Assembly (NCBI GenBank): GCA_033239125.1
Contig: BSWB01000003.1
Location: 108,520,320 to 108,584,319, forward strand
Source: Fagopyrum homotropicum
Lineage: Eukaryota; Streptophyta; Magnoliopsida; Caryophyllales; Polygonaceae
Length of the DNA: 64,000 bases
Reading direction: 5' to 3'
The stretch's first letter is position 1. The number at the start of each line of letters is the position of its first letter. This document shows positions 9,923 to 20,941 of this stretch, one piece after another. Made by a program: the position numbers and the translations under genes. The notes under the pieces are model-generated. The model worked only from the letters and a program-made list of their open reading frames with translations, was not told the DNA's origin and did not search any database.

Positions 9923-11686
9923 TGTTACGCTAGGAAATAGCACAAAAAGCTTTACATTTATAAACTCGAACTAAAATCCTAAACTACCTAGCGAAACCCG
10001 CAGTGTACGGGACGTTTGTAGTAGGGATAGTATTTCGAGGTCGAACACAAGGACTGAGGTGAAACTAAGTCATTCAATGATCAAAGATAGTGTGAATCTA
10101 GACTAAGATAGGATGAGGAATAAAGAAAATCGAAAACACAATGTTTTTGGTGGGTTTTTGGTGATCAAACAAGAATCACAAGTATATCAACACAAACAAG
10201 AAACACAAAACGCAAACAAAAGATGAGAGATAAGAGGTAAGAAAGCGGATTCTAGAGATTAGGAATTCCGATTATGGCATTGGACTCATGTTTCTAAAGG
10301 TCAAAGGAAGGTTGTGGTTGTTCGGAGTTGGGTGTTTCTCAAATGGGAGCAATTACCGGGTAAGTCTCATGCTCCACTAGTCCATTCCTAAGGTCTCATC
10401 ACCGGGTAAGTCTCAAAGAGCGTAAGGGACGAAATTCTACACAAACCGGTCACTACCTAAGGGTCAAACCCCTCCTTACCGGGTAAGTCGCGGAAAAGGC
10501 AAGTCTTAGCCAACGATCCTAGCACACTCAATCCAATAGCGGCTTGTGAGGCTCACTACTACCTAGAGTTCATCATCTTAGGTATCTAAGATGGGAAATC
10601 ACCGGGTAGGTCTCATTCCTCAATTAGGTTGCTAACATTAGGTCTTCCTAAGTTAGGTTAAGCTCAATAAACACTAGGGTTTCAACACATCTACATCCAA
10701 ACATCCAGATTCAATCAATTCAAGATCAACAGAGCAAAATACGGGTGGATCATACAAACCAGGGCCGTGGAAGTGTGAAGAACAAGCCGTGGTTTGACTC
10801 CGAGTTGGGATTTCGAACACAAATCGATCCTAAGCTAACATGGAGGTCACACAATCATAATCCAAGACATAATCATCATTCCTTCACCCTAGAATCACAT
10901 CTATTCAGCCAACAACATAATTTTCAAGATCAAACTTCACCAATAAAGCATGCTTGCAAGTCATGGTTAAATAATGAAGAACAATCCAAAGAAAAGACAT
11001 TAAAGGCTTAGAATAGAGATTACCAAATCTTACAAGGCTCCAAGAGCTAATCCAAGTTGTCAACAATGGACTCCTATCTCCAAACCACTCTAATCTCACT
11101 CTAAAACAAGAATCTACACTAATCTCTTCCAAGAACACCCACAATGGGTGCTTGGAAGAGAGGCAACAATGGAGAAGTGTTTTGGGGAAGAAGATAGGTC
11201 AAAAGAGAGGAGAGAGATCCTCAATTACAGCCTGCAAAATCCTTTAAATACCCACTAAGATGCAAGAGCAATGGAAGAGATCGTGGCCAGCTGTCAACGT
11301 GGTCCTGGCAGGAATCACGGGCAAGTCCACGGCCGTGGAAAGGGCCCTAACCGTGGTTTGTTCCAGAGGCTTCTTCTAGGCTCGTTAAGCCATGATTTGG
11401 TGCATGGCTTGTGTTGGCAAGGTTGCATGAGTCCTCCTTAGCCCTTAGCTTGCATTCCAATGAGTCCGGAAGTGTGTCATCTCGAGGAATGATCCTCGGA
11501 TGTATCGATTAGGCTCTTAAATCTCCCAAAATACCTACAAAGCAAGCAAAAGTCCGAGTAGACGTCTATCTCGACAAAATACGTTAATTGAGTGCAAACG
11601 CCGTGAACTAATGCTAAACCATGCATGAATGAGCGGAAAATCTATCTAAATTAGTGTCTCAATCTAAGTCATAAATCGTGTTATCA
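9923..11686 (-). repeat. LTR3 (5' LTR) of element A
   Basis: This LTR is 1764 bp with ends TGTTACGC...TGTTATCA (plus strand). It contains CCACGGCCGTGG-type words at about 10760-10800 and 11300-11365, a TATTTAA-type core promoter (minus, 11241-11250), and several copies of the ACCGGGTAAGTCTC phrase common to these LTRs. It is very similar at its end to LTR1 and less similar to LTR2. Confidence 0.88.
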
Positions 11687-12300
11687 GGGTACTTATATCT
11701 ATTTCAGCAACAAACGATGGCAACTACAACTAGATATACGCAGAATAAACGAAAGAAGGAAAGAGTTAGAGTTTATGTCGAAATACCCCAAATTTTGTAG
11801 ATTTGAAGCATTTTCGGTGTTGTTTGTTGCTTGGAAACTAAATCTCTTGCTTCCTTTGGTTATTTCGAGCCAAGAGACGTGGCGAACGATTGAGAACTGA
11901 AGAGTAGAGAAGGAGCCGCGCTCGAGGTGAGTGTGGGAAGGGAAAAGTGAGAGGAGAGAGAAACTGTCGAACCTTTTATACCCCTCGGTGAATTTGATTA
12001 AATCTCGGTCGAGGTGTTCCTGAGAAGTCCGATGTGTCAGAGTGGATGTCAGACCTAAAAACCTTGGTTGACGGAGAACATCTCGGTCTTAGTGTTGTGT
12101 CTCAGTTAAACTCCGTCTTCTCAATTTCTCGAACTTTTGTTCTTCCATGTAGCTCCTAAGTTGTAATTCCTTCTTAGAGAGTACCTGATTCATGTCTAGG
12201 AGGACGCAAAAACACGAGGCAAAATATCTAAACTAAGCTAGGGAAAGGAAAAAGAAAGCAATACCTTGGGTTGTCTCCCAAGAAGCGCTTGGTTTAAGGT
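11687..12300 (-). promoter_or_regulatory. Block X3: leader/promoter-like module (partial copy)
   Basis: Non-coding block between pol and ORF1, homologous to 26087-26700 and 28990-29640. The minus strand has TATAAAAGG (11972-11980) with the word AATCTCGGTCGAGGTG (12001-12016) 20 bp upstream. Downstream come a CT-rich leader and an AACCCTAACTC-like motif resembling plant gene 5' leaders. The ORF1 it would serve is removed by compound A. Confidence 0.5.
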
Positions 12301-12575
12301 CGCTAGCAGGACCAGACGTCATCATCAAACAAGGTATAGTGGTGCAATCTCTTCAGCTGGGATTTCCGGTCGATACTTCTTTAACCTATGGCCATTCCAT
12401 ACTTCAACTGCACCATGGGGTAAAACATTTTTCACAACATAAGGTCATGTTCATCTAGATTTAAACATACCTAGAAAGAGGCAGAGCCGAGAGTTGAAGA
12501 GTAGAATGAGATCTCCTTCTTTGAGCTCCTTAGGAACGATATGCTTGTCATGCCATCTCTTCGTTCTTTCTTTGT
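12301..12575 (-). pseudogene. Integrase C-terminal fragment (third copy)
   Basis: Frameshifted remnant of the pol 3' end. The nucleotides match 26701-27000 (KRWHDKHI...GDLVLLFNSRLRLF region) with a deletion around 12391. At about 12576 it fuses directly to 3'UTR sequence (ATCAAAGAAAGCATTTGGC), the same junction as at about 27001. Confidence 0.7.
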
Positions 12576-13066
12576 AGATATCAAAGAAAGCATTTGGCAA
12601 CTTAAACATATCATAAAACCTTTCGAGAATATCAAGATTTCAAAACCAATCTGCAGACAAATATCTTCATCGAGGTCATATCTAGAACAGAAGCACATAA
12701 CGTTTTGAAAATCTTTCAGTTAAAAACCCATCTCCCGAGGTGTTTTGACGTTATCTGAGGTGTTCAACCTCGTCCGGCCAAGAACGTCTCTGTCGAGCTA
12801 AAAATTTTTTATATCATAGTGGTTATTGACGTTTTTCTCAAACAAAAACCTGTAGGTATGCATGTAATGATAAGAACATAGAGCCAAATAAGACAATAAT
12901 ATTCATAACAGTCATACAAGTCAAACACATAAGTCAAATAATACTTCGATACCCTATATTTGGGACATATTGTCCCAATGGGTCAAATATAAGTTTGAAA
13001 GATCAAAGTACTCACCGGACCTTGCTGAACTACATAATAAAGATAGAAAATAAATCCATGAAGCTC
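12576..13066 (-). other. 3' non-coding block Y (second copy)
   Basis: Non-coding sequence downstream of ORF1. It contains CTCGGTCGAG-type words (about 12730-12800) and, near 12950-12985, a PPT-like ATACCCTATATTT next to the inverted repeat TTGGGACA/TGTCCCAA. It is homologous to 27001-27472. Confidence 0.65.
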
Positions 13067-14248
13067 TCAGTCCTCGTCAACTGGCGGTTATGGTGGTGCA
13101 ATGTAGGGGTTATGGGAGGGATCGAATGGATAGCCCATCGTGTGCTGATACTGCAGCTTCATCATCCGACGCTGGTAGTGCTGGCTCTCCTCCATCCGAT
13201 ACTGCCATCCCTCCATAGATCTGCGTTGATCATCGAAGCGCTGGGAGATATCAACTGTCACGGCCGCGTAAGAGTCTATCATCTTCTCAATAAGCTCATC
13301 GATCCGTCAATGTGCCTCGGGATCTCTACGGCGGCGTGATCGGCGCTGAGGTGGTGGTGCAAGTACCTCTCTCTCGTCCTCCATGGCCTCGTCGTCAAGG
13401 TCAACGGTGGGAATAATGGGTTTGCCAGTGTCAATAACGGTGTGCATAGCACCTCCTCCAAACTCATAATAATCCTCCTCCTCCTCAGTTGCCTCTCTAG
13501 CAACCTACATGTACAGGAACCAAGCAGCCGATCAGAACTAGCGATCATAGACAGAGAACTGAGAACACCATATAATGCCTTGAGGAGACTTCGTTTCCCA
13601 TGGCATGGCAACGTAAGGTGTGTCAAGGCCACGGGAAACGAGAATGCGGCGAGTGATCATCTCCTGCAATCCCAGCAGCTTCGGAGCCAAAACTAGTGTA
13701 CATCGAGATAAATCAAGTCGCATGGAGGTGGCGATGTGGGTCACCAACCCACCACAGCAGATGTCGCCCTTGATCTTATGCAAATCATTTGCCAGCATGG
13801 CAACAAAATTTGGAAATTCCTCCTATGACCATACAGAAAAGACACAAGAGCACACCCTATCTAACCTTTTGGGGCATCTCAGTGCGCTCCATAAGTGTCT
13901 CGCTAAAACTCCGGTGAGCTAAGCGGAAGGCGAGGTTGAAGATAATCTGCTCCCGGGAATCACCGGGCTTCATTCTGTCCCTGTGATCTGTGACATGGGC
14001 TATTTTTCCCAATAACTCCGAGACACCGCTTGAGAAGGAAAATCTATAATGGTAGGTATCGGGAAGCCAAAAATCTCCCCAAACTGATCCATAGGAACTG
14101 CGTAGTTCTTGTTCAGCAACGTGTACTTGATCCTTCGATGCTCTTGCACGTAGGTCACTGAACGAAGGAACTCCAAAGTTGGTTCCAGATAAGCCGGTGC
14201 TCTGATGACCATGAACTCCTCCAGGCCAACTATGGAAATCATCTTGTT
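13067..14248 (-). pseudogene. ORF1 (Athila-like, env position), second copy, C-terminal part
   Basis: Continues the reading frame that begins at 25937 and is split by element D between codons of VEDL and NKMI. Recognisable stretches are APAYLEPTLEF, YAVPMDQFGEIFGFP, GDICCGGLVTHIA and a Gln/Met-rich SQHYQRRMM tail ending VDED at 13067. There are frameshifts and stops, for example around 13985 and 13800. The family looks like the ATHILA ORF-1 protein of unknown function; this is by resemblance, not search. Confidence 0.7.
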
Positions 14249-14253
14249 CAAGT
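14249..14253. repeat. Target site duplication of element D, left copy (CAAGT)
   Basis: CAAGT directly precedes the TGTTCGCT end of D and is repeated at 25722-25726. The undisturbed sequence is seen in the homologous ORF1 at about 28670. Confidence 0.92.
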
Positions 14254-15937
14254 TGTTCGCTCCAAATGGTGTGTGCAAGCTTTAAATTTTTAACCCAAGA
14301 TATATGTTTAAAACAAGGATGCGAACCTGCAGTGTACGGGTCAATCGTAGTAAAAGCAAGAATTCCGGGGTGTCGATCTCAGGGACTTAGGTGAAACAAA
14401 ACCAATATAGGTTGTCAATATTGCAACTAACCACAAAAGCAATTAAAGCAATTAAAGATGATAAAAAGTCAATTAAAGGAAATATGCAATTCAAGGGATA
14501 AAAGCATCTAGTTGTGGTTCCAACTCAAGATCTTAAGGTAAGCGGACAAAGCTGAGGTTTTACAAAGGGAAGGTGTTACTAAAGTGAAATAGATCACCGG
14601 CTAAGTCTCACTACTCACTAACTCCAAACCAAAAGCTCCTATTACCGGGTAATTCTCAAGGTACTAAGGAAAGGAATTATAATCTCAAACTAACACTCCA
14701 ACTAAGGGAATAGAATCAACCTTTACCGGGTAAGTCCCAAGCTAACTCACAAAGATGGAATGAAAGCATACTCAAATCCCAATAAAGGATAGACCTTTAT
14801 TACCTACACTTATGATCTTGGGTAAACAAGCAAAGGAATTACCGGTTAAGTCTCATCCTAGGCTTGCATTGAACTAGGAAAGGTGTAATAAGAATAGGAT
14901 TTGGCAAACTCTAACACTTAACTATCGGTTTCGGATCAGAAAGGTCACCTAGGTCAAACGAGTTCCACCCCGGCCGAGATGTTCATTGACTGAACGAGAT
15001 GTTCTAGGGTTAAGGATAATGACTCGAGCTTTCAGGGTCCTACTGGAATTTAAGATTATTCTATCATTGTTTTTCCCACAACCTTCAGCCAATCACCCTA
15101 GAATCACACAAAGGAATTAGCCACTCATCATCATGAAAGAAATAATCAAATATATAGGAAGGAAGTGAATATTTGAACACAAAAACCTTAAGAACAAGGC
15201 TTCAATAACTGAATCAAATATCACAAATAAGCGTTCCTTGGATTACAAATACATCAAGACAAATCAACAAGAAGGGAATCTAAGAAAGTCTTACAAAACC
15301 CTTCACAAAGCTATAACAAGGTAACAATCCTTCCTTCAATCTTCGTTCAACCTTCCAAACTCTCGAGAAAATCCCATAATTGTTGGATGCTCTCAGCCCT
15401 CTAAGCATCCGCTGATCCGAAGATGGTTAAATTGTAGAAAATCCAACCGTTTATATAGGAGAATTATCTTCCAAAGATAAAATATCTCAAAAAGATAATT
15501 TCCTATAAAATATATTCATATCTCCTAATATAAAATTATCTTAAAAAGATACATTTATAGGAAATATCTTAATAGATTATTTCCTAATAAAATATATCTT
15601 ATCTCCAAAATAGATTTCCTAAATATATTATCTTCCTTCCAGAAATCCAGCCCAAAAATATAAGATCTCTCCTTCCAAAAATAAAAGATCTCAGCCAAAT
15701 AAAATATATCTCGCCGCATCAGGGTATTCGCCTCGGTCGGGGCGCTCCTTTAGCTCCATTTTAGTCCAAAATGTGTCATTTTACCTACGATTACAATGAA
15801 ACTCGGTGTAGACCTCGATTCCCACAAAGGTAGATGAAACGACGATATAATCACATAATGTACATTCAAACCTGTAGATTATTGAAGATAAAACGTCTTA
15901 ACAAGTCCCAAAATGTAGACTATAATTCATGCTATCA
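14254..15937 (-). repeat. 3' LTR of element D
   Basis: Ends TGTTCGCT...TGCTATCA. Compared with the 5' LTR it lacks about 160 bp at 15743-15750 (between CTCCTTTAG/CTCCTTTAA repeats) and about 60 bp of an AT-rich duplication. It contains CGGCCGAGATG-type words at about 14970-15005 and a minus-strand TATATAAA near 15450. Confidence 0.9.
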
Positions 15938-15975
15938 AAATACCCCATACTTGTCCTTTGCTTGTCCCCAAGCAA
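15938..15975 (-). other. Polypurine tract and stem-loop of element D
   Basis: The minus strand reads AAGTATGGGGTATTTT beside the 3' LTR. At 15958-15975 a perfect 7-bp stem TTGCTTG / CAAGCAA encloses a GGGA loop. Relative to element A (TTTGCTCG / CGAGCAAA) one pair has changed on both sides. Confidence 0.75.
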
Positions 15976-17354
15976 GTTCCAAATCTTAAGTACAAGATAG
16001 AATGGATTATAAGTCATAAAGATCAATGAAAAGTAATTCAAAACATTTTAGTGGTGTGCTCCAATCATAGATCACTCTAAGAGAATGCTTCATGGTGTTT
16101 AAAATCAAAATATGCTGAAAACATTTTATAAATATAAGAAAGTTGTTCATCTTTGCATAAAATCATAGAATGCATAATAAATCATAATCATCGAAATTAA
16201 TCATGTATAATCCAGTTTAAACAACCAAGTCAATCAACAAGGTCGAGGTCTCAAGGTCTTTTCAAGAGAAGGTCAAGAAACGTGTGAGGGTGGGATGTAT
16301 ATAAGGAATGTGGTGCTAGAATCCGGGAAAAGGATCTTTACTTCCTTTTGAACTTCAACATCTTCCACCAATATGCTTTGCTTATTTACTTTTTACTTTA
16401 CTTTTTGGGATGCATGGACAGAGGTGCACAATAACCGAAGCCTAGGAAATCAGCAATCATCAATTTCTCGAGATGCCTCAAACCCTTGATGCCCATACCA
16501 TGACCCGTTAGGAATATCGATCAATCCGACTTTGGCAAGACACAAACACCCGGCTATGTGAATGGTGCCGAGTTACTCATCATCATGATTGACTTCCCCA
16601 AACCTATATGTTTCTTTCTAACTTTCAGCCAACATCTCAACTGTTCTTTCACTTGCTTTTCCCTTGCTTGCTTCCAAGTTCCCGGATAGGTAAAGGAGGC
16701 AAATATGTATATGAAGTGCTAAGCATGATCAAGAAGAAGAAGAGAAGAGAACGAATTGCCTTAATCATCCCAGGAAGAGAGTGAAAGAACTCATCATGTG
16801 GTGTCAACCTTCAAATTCAATATAATTTGGATAAAAACAAAGTATTAAACATGCCACAAATTTCAAACAAAGCATTTTGCAAATTAAACATATCATAAAA
16901 CCTTTCAAACATATAAACCTTTTAAAACCAGTCAGCAAACAAAATCATCACTGAGGTCATATCCAGATAAGAAGCACAAAAATCGTTTCAAAAATTTTCT
17001 CAGTTAAACCAACTTGGTCGAGATGTTCTAAGTCAACCGAGGTAAAGTACCTCGATCGGTCAGAGCCACTTCGGTCGAGGTCATAAATTTTTTTTCTTAA
17101 ACCAGTTTTTGACGTTTTTCTCAATAAAATAACGTGTATGCATGCATGTAGTCTCAGATAAGCATATAGAGTAGGATAAATTCATAAATATCCATCAAGA
17201 GTCATACAATCATCCACATAAGTCAAATAATACAAATCCGCATACCCCATACTTGGGACACATTGTCCCAATGGGTCAAATAAGTCATAAGAACAGAATA
17301 CTCACCGGATAAAGCTGAGTTGCATAATAAATAAAGAAAGAAATCCTGCAAGCT
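15976..17354 (-). other. 3' non-coding region of element D
   Basis: No open frame is supported. It contains a cluster of CTCGGTCGAG-type words at about 17030-17085 and a second PPT-like tract (17242-17254) touching the inverted repeat TTGGGACA/TGTCCCAA (17253-17271). A long T-rich/A-rich region is shared with the 3' regions of A and E. Confidence 0.7.
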
Positions 17355-18767
17355 CTAGTCCTGATCTGCTGGCGGTGGTGGAGGATATTGTATGTACGGA
17401 TGCTAAGACGGGTCGAATGGATGTCCCATCATATGCTGGAACTGGATCTCCATCATCCGGCGCTGATAGTGCTGGCTCTCCAGTATCTGATGAATCCGGC
17501 TGTCCAACTCTCTGTGAAGGTCATCCAAACGTCCTCCTAGATTGACGGTCATGGCTGCGTAGGAGCCAATTATCTGATCTGTCAGATCGTCGATCCGGCG
17601 GTGAGCTATGGGATTCCTCTGTCTCCGAACTCTACGGCTGGCAGGTCTTGCTGGTGCTGCAGCTGGCTCGTCCTCAGTCTCCTCGTCGTCTAGATCGATG
17701 ACGGGTATACAGGTCCCAGCTGTATCGGTCCCTGTATCTATGGCAGCACCGCCATCATCCTCATCAGCCTCCTCCTCATCCTGCTCTTGGGCTGTCGCTG
17801 CTACGTCTCGAGCGTCCTCAATTAGAGGAATGCATGCGGTGTACCAGTACTGTCAGTCAAATACTGAGAACTGAGATGACAATCTAATACCCTGAGGTGC
17901 AGTCTGCTCCCAGGGCATTGCCACATACGGCGTAGTAAGTCCGCGAGGAACTAAGATCCTCCTCGTAATCATCTCCTACAGCCCAAGCGGCTTGGCAACC
18001 GCCACCATAGTACAAGCACTCAAGTCAAGGTCCATGTAACTCGCGATGTGAGTTACTAGACCTCCGAAGCAGATATCTCCCTTCGCCTTCGCCTTTATCT
18101 TATGTAAATCCTCTGCCAGCATCACCCCAAAGTCCGGAACTCCTCCGGTCACCATACAGTACAGACTCAGCAACTCCCCCTGTCTAATCTTCTAGGGCGT
18201 CTCAGTACGCGCCAGAAGTGTCTCGCTAAAGATCCGATGGGTTAATTTGAAGGCTAGGTGGAAGATAATACGCTCCTTGTAGTCTCCAGGTCTCCACCTA
18301 TCAACATGCTCAACTACGTGAGCTATCTGGCCCCAGAACTCTCGAGCCACGGCTCGAGAAGGAAAATCAGCAACTGTGGGGGTCGTGAAGCCAAAGATAT
18401 CCCTCCAATGGTCCATCGGAACCAAGTAGTTCCGGTTCAGCAACCGGTACTTGATGGCACGCTCAGTAGGCAGGTAGGTAACGGAGCTCACAAACTCCAA
18501 AGTCGGCTCAAGGTAGGCTGGAGCTCTAATCTTAGTAAACTGCACCAACCCTACCATAGCAATCATCCGCCTCAGATCATCATCTACGTAGAGGCAATCA
18601 AAACCACCGATATCAAGGAATCGTGGTGCAATCACTGGACGCGCAGCTATACGGTCATAATCGACCCGGTGACGCTCATGGATCACCGGTATGGAGCGAC
18701 GAGAAGAAGAAGAAGGAGAAGGAGAAGGAGATCCATCCCTCAGTACTAGCTGCCTGTCAGAACTCAT
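17355..18767 (-). pseudogene. ORF1 of element D (Athila-like protein after pol)
   Basis: One continuous frame of 470 codons from the Met of MSSDRQLVLRDG to a TAG at 17355, with four in-frame nonsense codons and no frameshift. Two (18192-18194 and the one near 17977) stand where relatives have Gln, one stands in FD*QYW near Arg, and one in FDPS*HPY. The protein has a Ser-rich N-terminus and a conserved core (IPVIHERH, APAYLEPTLEF, YLVPMDHWRDIFGF, FWGQIAHV, GDICFGGLVTHIA). An acidic linker, a basic RRVRRQRN patch and a Met/Gln-rich tail follow. It resembles the ATHILA ORF-1 family, function unknown. I see no signal peptide or membrane segment that would make it a typical Env. Confidence 0.75.
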
Positions 18768-19596
18768 CTTTCTCTCTCTGTCAGACCACCTTGGTCGGCT
18801 GTCAGATCCCAAAAACACCTCGGTCGAGACGCAGGTCAACTAGACCGAGGCGATGTGCTGTTCGATCGTTACCCCCAAAAATCCTGTTATTTTCCCCAAT
18901 ATCACTACCAATTGTTCCTATGAGGTACTTAATCGTTTTCCAGCACAATGCAAGGGAAACCAAAGCCCAAATTGATCGAAAACAGTGGAAGAAGAGGGAG
19001 TTAGGGTTTTTTTCGAATTACCCCAGATTCGGTCGATTCGGAGCGTTTTGTTGCAGCTTATCGCTTGCAAACCGATCCTCTACCCTTTCCTTGCAGTTTG
19101 GAAGCAAGAATCGTCGAAAACGATCGAAGATTGGAGAACGAGGTGAAACTGTGCGTCCCGGTCGAGAAGGTGAGAGAGGGAAGAGAGAGAAATCGATCTC
19201 CCTTTTACACCCTTTTCTAGAACTGCTGTCACCTCGGTCGAGATGGTCTCGACTGGACCGAGGTGATACGGACCGAGGTGGATCTTCAGTAACCCTAGTC
19301 GCCTCGGTTGCTCAAGAATCATCTCGGTCGAGGTGTTGTGACAGCAACCGAGATGTGTCTCAGTCAAACTCCGTCTTCTCAAATTCTCGAACTTCTGTCC
19401 TTCCAGCGTTGCTCCTGGGTTGTATTCCTTCCTTAGAGAGTATCTGTTTTCTGTCTAGGACGCCAAAGATGAAGCAAAGCAAAGAAAAAGCAAACTATCT
19501 AAAGTTAAGCTAGAAAAGGGGAAATGAAAGCAATACCTTGGGTTGCCGCCCAAGAAGTGCTTGATTTAAGGTCGCTAGCAGGACCGTACGGTGTCT
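18768..19596 (-). promoter_or_regulatory. Block X of element D: leader/promoter-like module before ORF1
   Basis: Non-coding sequence between the pol stop and the ORF1 start. The minus strand has TGTAAAAGG (19201-19209), and the word CACCTCGGTCGAGATG (19230-19245) lies 20 bp upstream. Downstream are a CT-rich leader (about 19140-19200), an AACCCTAACTCC motif (about 19000), then more CTCGGTCGAG words before the ORF1 ATG. The pol-proximal CCCAAGGTATTGC (about 19530) could also be read as a 5' splice site, so a spliced mRNA is an alternative. Confidence 0.5.
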
Positions 19597-20935
19597 TTAA
19601 ACAAGGTATAGTGGTGCAACCTCCTCAACCGGGACTTCCGGTTTGTATTTCTTAAGTGTATGACCATTGACCTTGAAGCTTCCACTTGTTTCTCCCCAAA
19701 TCTTAACTGCACCATAAGGGAAAACATGTTTCACAACATAAGGTACAGTCCATGTAGATTTCAACTTACCTGGAAAGAGGCGGAGGCGGGAGTTGAAGAG
19801 TAGAACTAAGTCTCCTTCTTTAAACTCCTTAGAATGATACGCTTGTCATGCCATTTCTTCTTCCTTTCTTTGTAGATCTTGGCATTCTCATAAGCGTTCA
19901 AACGCAGCTCCTCCAGCTCGTTGATGTCCAATAGCCGCTTCTCACCGGCGTCTTTGATGTTGAAGTTTAACCATTTGATCGCCCAATATGCTTTATGTTC
20001 CAGCTCAACGGGTAAATGACAAGACTTCCTATATACCAAATTATAAGGGGTGGTACGAATGGGAGTCTTGAATGCGGTCTTGAAGGCCCAAAGAGCATCG
20101 TCCAACTTCATGGACCAATCCTTCCTCGTCCTAGAGACGGTCTTCTCCAAGTTGCTTTAATTTCTCTATTTGAGATGTCGAACTGTCCACTAGTTTGAGG
20201 GTGATAAGGGGTTGCTACCTTGTGGGTTACCCCATACTTCGATAGAAGTGCCTTAAACTTCCGGTTGATGAAATGTGTCCCTCCATCGCTGATGATGATG
20301 CATGGAGTCCCAAAACGTGGAAAGATAGTCCTATTAAATAACTTCACAACCACCATGGCGTTATTAGTTGGAGAGGCAAGAGCTTCAACCCATCTAGAGA
20401 CGTAGTCGACAGCTAGGAGAATGTAGAGGTTTCCTCCGGATAACGGGAAGGGTCCCATGAAATCTACTCCCCATACATCAACGATTTCAACCTCCTGTAT
20501 GTTGTTGAGTGGCATCTCATTCCTCCTAGATAAGTTTCCTGTTCTTTGGCATGCATCACAAGAGACAACAAACGTTTGCATATCCTTAAATAATGTAGGC
20601 CTAAAGAAACCGGAACGTAATACCTTGGCGCATGTTTTGTGAGCGCTAGCATGCCCTCCACAAGGAAGTGAGTGTCAATGCCGTATGACACTAGTAACTT
20701 CGCCTTCCGGAATGCATCTTTGAAGCATCCCATCCGGACCTCTCTTAAATAGTAGAGGCTCATCCCAATAGTAATGGCGTACATCTTTAAAGAATTTCTT
20801 CCTTTGAGCGAACGTCAATCTGGGTGGTATTTCCTGGCAAACAAGATAATTAACAATGTCAGCATACAAAGGCCCTTTATTATCAGAAATTTGGTGGAGA
20901 AAGTGTTCCACCAAATGAATGTCAGAAAAGGGAGT
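19597..20935 (-). pseudogene. Element D integrase
   Basis: Starts with the RNaseH-integrase linker (VEHFLHQISD...YADIVNYLV). It then has the zinc domain, partly out of frame (HALxC...CDACQR), and the core with D in GVDFMGPF and D in SDGG. The catalytic Glu position reads QFDISNRE instead of QVEISNRE, so Glu has become Asp. Frameshifts near 20690, 20150 and 19830 break the frame; the C-terminal SFKVNGHTLKKY region ends at 19597. RT and RNase H, which should precede it, are missing. It is not expected to be active. Confidence 0.82.
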
Positions 20936-20941
20936 AAGAAG

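Larger units (their letters stand above)
1..11686 (-). mobile_element. Athila-like Ty3/gypsy compound element A (three LTRs)
   Basis: This is a minus-strand LTR retrotransposon. Read from high to low coordinates it runs LTR3 (9923-11686), tRNA-Asp-type primer site, gag-PR-RT-RNaseH-INT (9782-4035), 3' non-coding part, polypurine tract and LTR2 (628-2399). It then continues with a strongly shortened internal part (119-627) and the end of another LTR (1-118). LTR boundaries are TG...CA (TGATAACA...GTAACA on the minus strand). The right flank is GGGTA (11687-11691), inside element C block X; the matching left target copy would lie beyond position 1. There is no ORF1 after pol, unlike C and D. 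The Athila assignment comes from the primer site, the DLGA protease, an Asn-rich Gag tail without a zinc knuckle, and the PPT context. Confidence 0.88.
11687..14253 (-). mobile_element. Element C, distal part (left of insertion D)
   Basis: Minus-strand Athila-like sequence homologous to 26087-28670. It holds block X3, a pol-end fragment, 3' non-coding sequence and most of a second ORF1 copy. It is cut on the left by compound A and on the right by element D, and continues at 25722. Confidence 0.8.

Noticed and set aside
12995..13700. Plus-strand frames over ORF1 copy 2 (and the same at 27518-28337)
   Set aside because: Antisense to ORF1 and repeated only because ORF1 itself is repeated.
18780..19350. 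CRISPR-like array from repeated CTCGGTCGAG words
   Set aside because: Spacing is irregular, the words vary, and the setting is a plant retroelement.
19080..19520. Plus-strand frame of nearly 300 codons across block X of element D
   Set aside because: Arg/Ser-rich reading of repeats and leader sequence antisense to the element; no counterpart in the C copies.
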